From Myxococcales bacterium (GTDB lineage: Bacteria > Myxococcota > Myxococcia > Myxococcales > JAJYLH01), in the NCBI GenBank assembly GCA_021787845.1, contig JAJYLH010000011.1:1-64000 (forward strand): DNA of 64,000 nt, given 5' to 3'. A program made the translations under genes and the position numbers. The first letter of the stretch is position 1. The number at the start of each line of letters is the position of its first letter. Positions 60,883-64,000 of the stretch are shown piece by piece. Below the pieces are notes generated by a model that was not told where the DNA came from, searched no databases, and saw only the letters and a list, made by a program, of their open reading frames with translations.

Positions 60883-61326
60883 ATGGCCAGGGCTGCCGAG
60901 CGCGGCCCGGGGAGCTGTCGCCTCCGGCCGTGCGTTGGCCCTCCCGGGGCCCCTCGAGCCGCAGAGGCCGTCGCCGAAGTCCGTCCGCTTGCCTTGACGC
61001 GTAAGAAGCCCAAGCGGCCCTCGGGCGCGAACCCGAGCCTTGGCGGCGTCGGGGTCAGGGTTGCTGGCGGTCCTGGTCGGCATCGTTCACGGGGATCGGT
61101 CCTGGCGGCCGGTGAGCCGCTACGACCGGAGGGGCGCTTCGACGCGGGGCACGGCGGGTACCTGCTCGGCGCCAGACATCCAAGCCCTGGCATCGAACGT
61201 GCGGAGTTGCTGGACGGCGTGCTCGCGAACCTGCCGATGGACGGTGGCGAGCGTGCCGAGCTGCGGAAGACCGCGAAGCAGATGTTCGAGCGCCACCGCA
61301 CGATGTTCCCGGGGTTGCACCGGTAG
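60883..61326 (+). CDS. Uncertain ORF of 147 codons spanning repeat F
   Basis: An open frame ends 25 bp before the LexA-like gene. Its last 45 residues (ELLDGVLANLPMDGGERAEL then RKTAKQMFERHRTMFPGLHR) look like real protein, helical and charged. The first two thirds correspond to the dispersed repeat F and are very Gly/Pro/Arg-rich, which is unlikely to be protein. Perhaps only the 3' end derives from a gene whose start was replaced by the repeat. Treat as a doubtful or broken gene. Confidence 0.25.
   Translation: MARAAERGPGSCRLRPCVGPPGAPRAAEAVAEVRPLALTRKKPKRPSGANPSLGGVGVRVAGGPGRHRSRGSVLAAGEPLRPEGRFDAGHGGYLLGARHPSPGIERAELLDGVLANLPMDGGERAELRKTAKQMFERHRTMFPGLHR
60996..61180. repeat. Dispersed repeat family F, copy 1
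   Basis: About 185 bp closely matching 62825-63005 (copy 3) and partially 62593-62700 (copy 2). It starts GACGCGTAAGAAGCCCAAGC and includes CTGGTCGGCATCGTTCACGG and GGCCGGTGAGCCGCT. One- and two-base indels separate the copies, so no common reading frame is preserved, arguing against protein coding. Confidence 0.8.
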
Positions 61327-61351
61327 AAGCCGCCCCCCGGGGAGCAGCACG

Positions 61352-61840
61352 ATGCCATCACCCACACCGAAACAGGCCGAGTACCTCGCCTTCATCGCCC
61401 GCTACAGCGCCGTCCACGAGCAGGCACCCGCCGAAGCCGACATCGCCCAGCACTTCCTCGTGTCCGCGCCGACCGTGCACCAGATGATCTTGAAGCTGGA
61501 GGCGGGCGGCTGGATCGCCCGAGAGCCCGGCGTTGCCCGGTCGATCCGACTGCTGGGACGGTCGGATGATCTCCCAACCCGAGGACATGCGGCGCGACCC
61601 TCCCACGCCGTCCTATCCGACGAGGCCATCGATATCGTCGTGGCGACCGCGTGCGAGGTGGCGGAGGGCATCGTCCACCGCCTTCGGGGCATGCCCCTGT
61701 GCAGCGACATCCGCCAAGTGGTTGTCGCCGCCGCTGCCGCCGCAGCCGCCCGGCGGGTAGCCGCGCTTGGCGCCCCCCCGGCTGAGGTGGAACGCGCCCG
61801 GAAACGAGTCGAGCAGAGCGCCGGAACGAAGGACGTGTAG
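61352..61840 (+). CDS. LexA-type winged-helix protein without protease domain
   Basis: The 162-residue product begins with a LexA DNA-binding-like winged helix (TPKQAEYLAFIARYSAVHEQ, then APAEADIAQHFLVSAPTVHQ and MILKLEAGGWIAREPG), matching the LexA N-terminal pattern (T..Q...L.FI..Y....G..P...DIA..F......V...L..LE..G.I.R.PG.AR.I). The usual S24 peptidase (catalytic Ser/Lys) is absent; the rest is an unrelated Ala/Val-rich helix (VVVAAAAAAAARRVAALGAP) and a basic end. It may be a DNA-binding regulator that cannot self-cleave. GGGGAG lies 8 nt before ATG 61352. Confidence 0.75.
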   Translation: MPSPTPKQAEYLAFIARYSAVHEQAPAEADIAQHFLVSAPTVHQMILKLEAGGWIAREPGVARSIRLLGRSDDLPTRGHAARPSHAVLSDEAIDIVVATACEVAEGIVHRLRGMPLCSDIRQVVVAAAAAAAARRVAALGAPPAEVERARKRVEQSAGTKDV

Positions 61841-61985
61841 CGTTCGCACCGCAAAGCCACCGACGACACTGTCGCCGTCGGCTATTTGTGCCGTGCCAGC
61901 AAGTCGAGCAGGTACACGTCCAGGTGCCGGACGGTCGGCTTGACATCGGCGGCACCGCTTGGCGCCCAGCCTCATCCTGGCATCT

Positions 61986-62354
61986 CTACTTCCCTCCGTG
62001 CTTCTTCCGATTGCCCTCGTCCGAGAAGTAGGTGTTGGCGGCCCACCCGATGGCCTCCGTGATGCCCGCTGCGGTCGTCGCGTTGATCGCGTTGCCGAGC
62101 ACGGGAACCCATCCGACAAGTAGCTGCGAGATCCCTCGCCCGGCCATCAGAGCCGCGAAGGTCATGACAAGGTCCGGGGCAGCGGTCTTCCCCAGAGAAA
62201 CGTCGTGCTGGTGCGCGATGCCGATGATCATCCCGGTTTGGATGGTCATCAGCACAGGTGCATCAGAACCTGGGATTTGGGCCAGGCCCGCACCAACACC
62301 CCCCGCTGCCACCGATGCCGAATGGATTATCGCGTGCACGCCGCCGCCCGCCAT
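61986..62354 (-). CDS. DUF697-like small membrane protein
   Basis: The 122-residue protein has the pattern of DUF697/YcjF-type domains: two glycine-rich hydrophobic segments (TIQTGMIIGIAHQHDVSLGK, ALMAGRGISQLLVGWVPVLG), then NAINATTAAGITEAIGWAAN and a charged tail (YFSDEGNRKKHGGK). In other bacteria this domain is fused to or next to GTPases; here it stands alone. The start is ATG 62354. A short ORF lies 20 bp upstream, probably in the same transcript. The family call is by eye and moderately sure. Confidence 0.6.
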   Translation of the reverse strand: MAGGGVHAIIHSASVAAGGVGAGLAQIPGSDAPVLMTIQTGMIIGIAHQHDVSLGKTAAPDLVMTFAALMAGRGISQLLVGWVPVLGNAINATTAAGITEAIGWAANTYFSDEGNRKKHGGK

Positions 62355-62374
62355 GTGACCTCCAGCCTCTCGGC

Positions 62375-62572
62375 TTATCGACGTTCCCGTGCCCGAAGGG
62401 CGTCAAGCACCTTCTGGGCCTGCGCTCTCGTCAACGGGTCCAGCCTGACGAACCCGGCCGCCTCCATCGCGAGCAGGCGGTCCGCCATCTCGTGCGGCAC
62501 CGGCTTCCCCATCAGCATCAGCGTGTCGGCGATCTCGGCGGCGAAGGCGTCGTCCTCCAACTCGGGAGCCAA
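62375..62572 (-). CDS. Small helical ORF upstream of the DUF697-like gene
   Basis: A 65-residue frame from TTG 62572 (47 residues from ATG 62518) with plausible protein character: DDAFAAEIADTLMLMGKPVP, then HEMADRLLAMEAAGFVRLDP and LTRAQAQKVLDALRARERR. It is acidic then basic and fully helical. The frame continues upstream into the dispersed repeat F, which is unlikely to be coding. No family is recognised; proximity (20 bp) to the DUF697-like gene suggests cotranscription. Confidence 0.4.
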   Translation of the reverse strand: MAPELEDDAFAAEIADTLMLMGKPVPHEMADRLLAMEAAGFVRLDPLTRAQAQKVLDALRARERR

Positions 62573-62592
62573 CTGACCGCTCTCTACACGGC

Positions 62593-63012
62593 AGCACGCG
62601 TAAGGCGCCCAAGCGGTCCCCGGGTGCGAACCCGTGCCTCGGTGGCGTCGTGGTCGGGGTCGCTGGCGGTCATGGTCGGCATGGTTCACGAGCAGAGGAG
62701 CGTACAGGTTCTGTCCGAAAGCGTCAAGTCGAGCGCTCGGGCCTGGGCTCGAGACGAGCTTCTCCCGGCGGGCGGCCTGAAAAGCGCCCGAGGAAGAGTC
62801 GCCGGAAGGATCGAGAGGAGCTACGACGCGAAAGAAGCCCAAGCGGCCCTCGGGTGCGAAACCCGTGCCTCGGCGGCGTCGTGGTCGGGGTCGCTGGCGG
62901 TCCTGGTCGGCATCGTTCACGGGGATCGGTCCTGGCGGCCGGTGAGCCGCTCGACCGGAGGGGCGCTCTGACGTGGGGCACGACGGGCGCCTGCTCGTGC
63001 GCCTGACACCCC
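62593..63012. repeat. Dispersed repeat family F, copies 2 and 3
   Basis: Copy 2 covers about 62593-62700 and copy 3 about 62825-63005. Both contain AAGCGG(C/T)CC...CGGGTGCGAA and the GTCGTGGTCGGGGTCGCTGG block. Copy 3 continues through TCACGGGGATCGGTCCTGGC. Nothing else was found between 62573 and the kinase start at 63068. Confidence 0.8.
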
Positions 63013-63067
63013 GGCCCTGGAATCGACTGGAGCGGCAACGCTGATTACCCTCGCGTGCGTGGATGCG

Positions 63068-64000
63068 ATGGAGGAGGCGCTCGGTCGCGTGAGCTCGGGC
63101 GGCACGAACCCGACCGACACGCCGCGCCCTTTGGAACCGGCGCCCCTCGACGAGGAGCCGGCGGGCGACCCGGCCGAATCGATTCGGGCGCTCCTCAACA
63201 GCCTGCTCTTTCCGGCGCGGGTCAGCCGCGAGGAAGAGGCCGCCTTCCGCGCCCACGAGCGGCCGGAGAACGTCGCCAACTGGCGGGCGATGGTGCTCGC
63301 GGTGAGCGTCTTCGCGCTTCTGTGGTGGCCGACCGACCTCCTCTTCTTCCACGGCTCGCCGGCCATCCGGCACGCCTTCTCCGTCGCCCGCGGCATCTCC
63401 GCGGAAGCGGGGCTATTGACCTGGCTCTTCCTGCCGCGCGTCCGGTTCATGCGCCGGCACGCGCTCGGCTTCCTCGGCCTGGTCGGGCTCATCACTTGCG
63501 CGGTGACGAGCTACGAGCTGGGCCAGCTCGGCGGTCCCCACGAGCTGTGGTTCAACTTCCTCTACGCCCTGGTCCTGACGCCGATCGCGATCTCGGTGTC
63601 CCTGCGGGAGCGCCTCGTCTGGACGGGAGCGTTCGCGGCCACCCTGGTGCTCGGCTACTTCGGGCTGCATCCCGGCTACCTGCGCCAGCCGTTCGCCGGC
63701 AGCGAGCTCGCCTACCTCTTCTTCATCTCGCTGATGAGCGTGTGGAGCGGCTTGCTCCTCGACCGGCTGCGCCGCCGCAACTTCTTCCTGCGCCGGCGGT
63801 CGGCGCGGGACGCCCAAGCGCTCTTCGACTTGAACCGGCACCTGAACGCCCGGGTGGACGAGCAGACCTCGGAGCTGCGGCGGCTGACCCAGTCGACCGA
63901 GTCGGCCCGGGAGTCGGAGCGCGCGCGCATCGCCCGGGAGCTGCACGACGAGCTGGGGCAGGACCTGACCGCGCTGCGCTACGAGCTGAAGGTCGCGCGC
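63068..64000 (+). CDS. NarL-class membrane sensor histidine kinase, 3' end outside window
   Basis: 311 residues are visible and the frame remains open. A polar N-terminal region (about 1-60) is followed by a membrane domain with five or six helices (AMVLAVSVFALLWWPTDLLF, AEAGLLTWLFLPRV, ALGFLGLVGLITCAV, WFNFLYALVLTPIAISVSL, TGAFAATLVLGYFGL, LAYLFFISLMSVWSGLLLD). A coiled coil (about 240-285) leads to the HisKA_3 box RIARELHDELGQDLTALRYE with phosphoacceptor His293. The HATPase domain lies beyond the window. The start is ATG 63068 or GTG 63059. A NarL/FixJ-type response regulator would be expected downstream. Part of this gene is duplicated as a pseudogene at 58121. Confidence 0.87.
   Translation, partial: MEEALGRVSSGGTNPTDTPRPLEPAPLDEEPAGDPAESIRALLNSLLFPARVSREEEAAFRAHERPENVANWRAMVLAVSVFALLWWPTDLLFFHGSPAIRHAFSVARGISAEAGLLTWLFLPRVRFMRRHALGFLGLVGLITCAVTSYELGQLGGPHELWFNFLYALVLTPIAISVSLRERLVWTGAFAATLVLGYFGLHPGYLRQPFAGSELAYLFFISLMSVWSGLLLDRLRRRNFFLRRRSARDAQALFDLNRHLNARVDEQTSELRRLTQSTESARESERARIARELHDELGQDLTALRYELKVAR

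Noticed and set aside
50484-63012. Integron attC sites as explanation for repeat F
   Set aside because: No GTTRRRY core or matched R/L boxes and no integrase in the window.
62375-63373. 332-codon minus-strand ORF spanning repeat F and the kinase gene
   Set aside because: Most of it is antisense to the kinase and the repeats; only the last 47-65 codons look like protein.

Overview
The window is 64 kb of very GC-rich, gene-dense bacterial chromosome. The gene content suggests an uncultured member of the Myxococcota (former Deltaproteobacteria). The reasons are a RegB/RegA-type redox two-component pair, a TPR-AIM24 fusion, lipoproteins with Asp-Gly-rich linkers and long strings of TIG or Ig-like domains, and many housekeeping genes with proteobacterial layout. 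The lineage is an inference from gene content; no 16S rRNA gene is present.

Layout. 0-0.6 kb: possible mobile-element edge and a 42-bp tandem array. 0.6-5.4 kb (minus): YdeI-like protein, MutS2, and a translationally coupled PIN-domain protein plus ABC/RecF-type ATPase that looks like an effector/ATPase conflict module. 5.6-12.1 kb: membrane protein, SCP2 protein, tRNA-Gly, pgsA, TPR-AIM24 protein, lytic transglycosylase, nadB. 12.1-16.3 kb: repeat-rich spacers around cysK, a divergent HTH-cupin regulator and RNase D. 16.3-24.5 kb: FadL-like porin with a lipoprotein, TPR membrane protein with CPBP protease, metallophosphoesterase, hydrolase, small proteins. 24.9-33.9 kb: PmbA-like protein, GtrA, PcnB, GT-C-like membrane protein, MutM/Nei, PPP phosphatase, RegB, RegA. 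33.9-39.4 kb: a 1.5-kaa TIG lipoprotein with haem-type motifs, then an SDR. 39.7-48.1 kb: a TetR-TolC-HlyD-ATPase-ATPase-permease-permease efflux operon matching the E. coli cecR-ybhGFSR order, with YbhF split in two. 48.3-51.5 kb: orphan nucleotidyltransferase, radical SAM protein, methyltransferase. 51.6-57.9 kb: a 2.1-kaa Ig-repeat lipoprotein. 57.9-64 kb: an accessory-looking region with three tandem or dispersed repeat families, an AlbA/Schlafen-type ATP-binding regulator, a LexA-type winged-helix protein, a DUF697-like protein, and a histidine kinase cut by the window edge. A frameshifted partial duplicate of that kinase gene lies 5.1 kb upstream.

Working together. The 39.7-48.1 kb block would form a complete TolC-dependent ABC efflux pump with its own repressor. 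The phosphatase-regB-regA block is translationally coupled. cysK and its HTH-cupin neighbour share an overlapping divergent promoter. The ATPase and PIN genes overlap by 8 bp and probably act as one system.

The most striking non-coding property is at least six families of palindromic or dispersed repeats in the spacers. In the efflux operon, all four large gene junctions (from the HlyD gene to the last permease) carry one.
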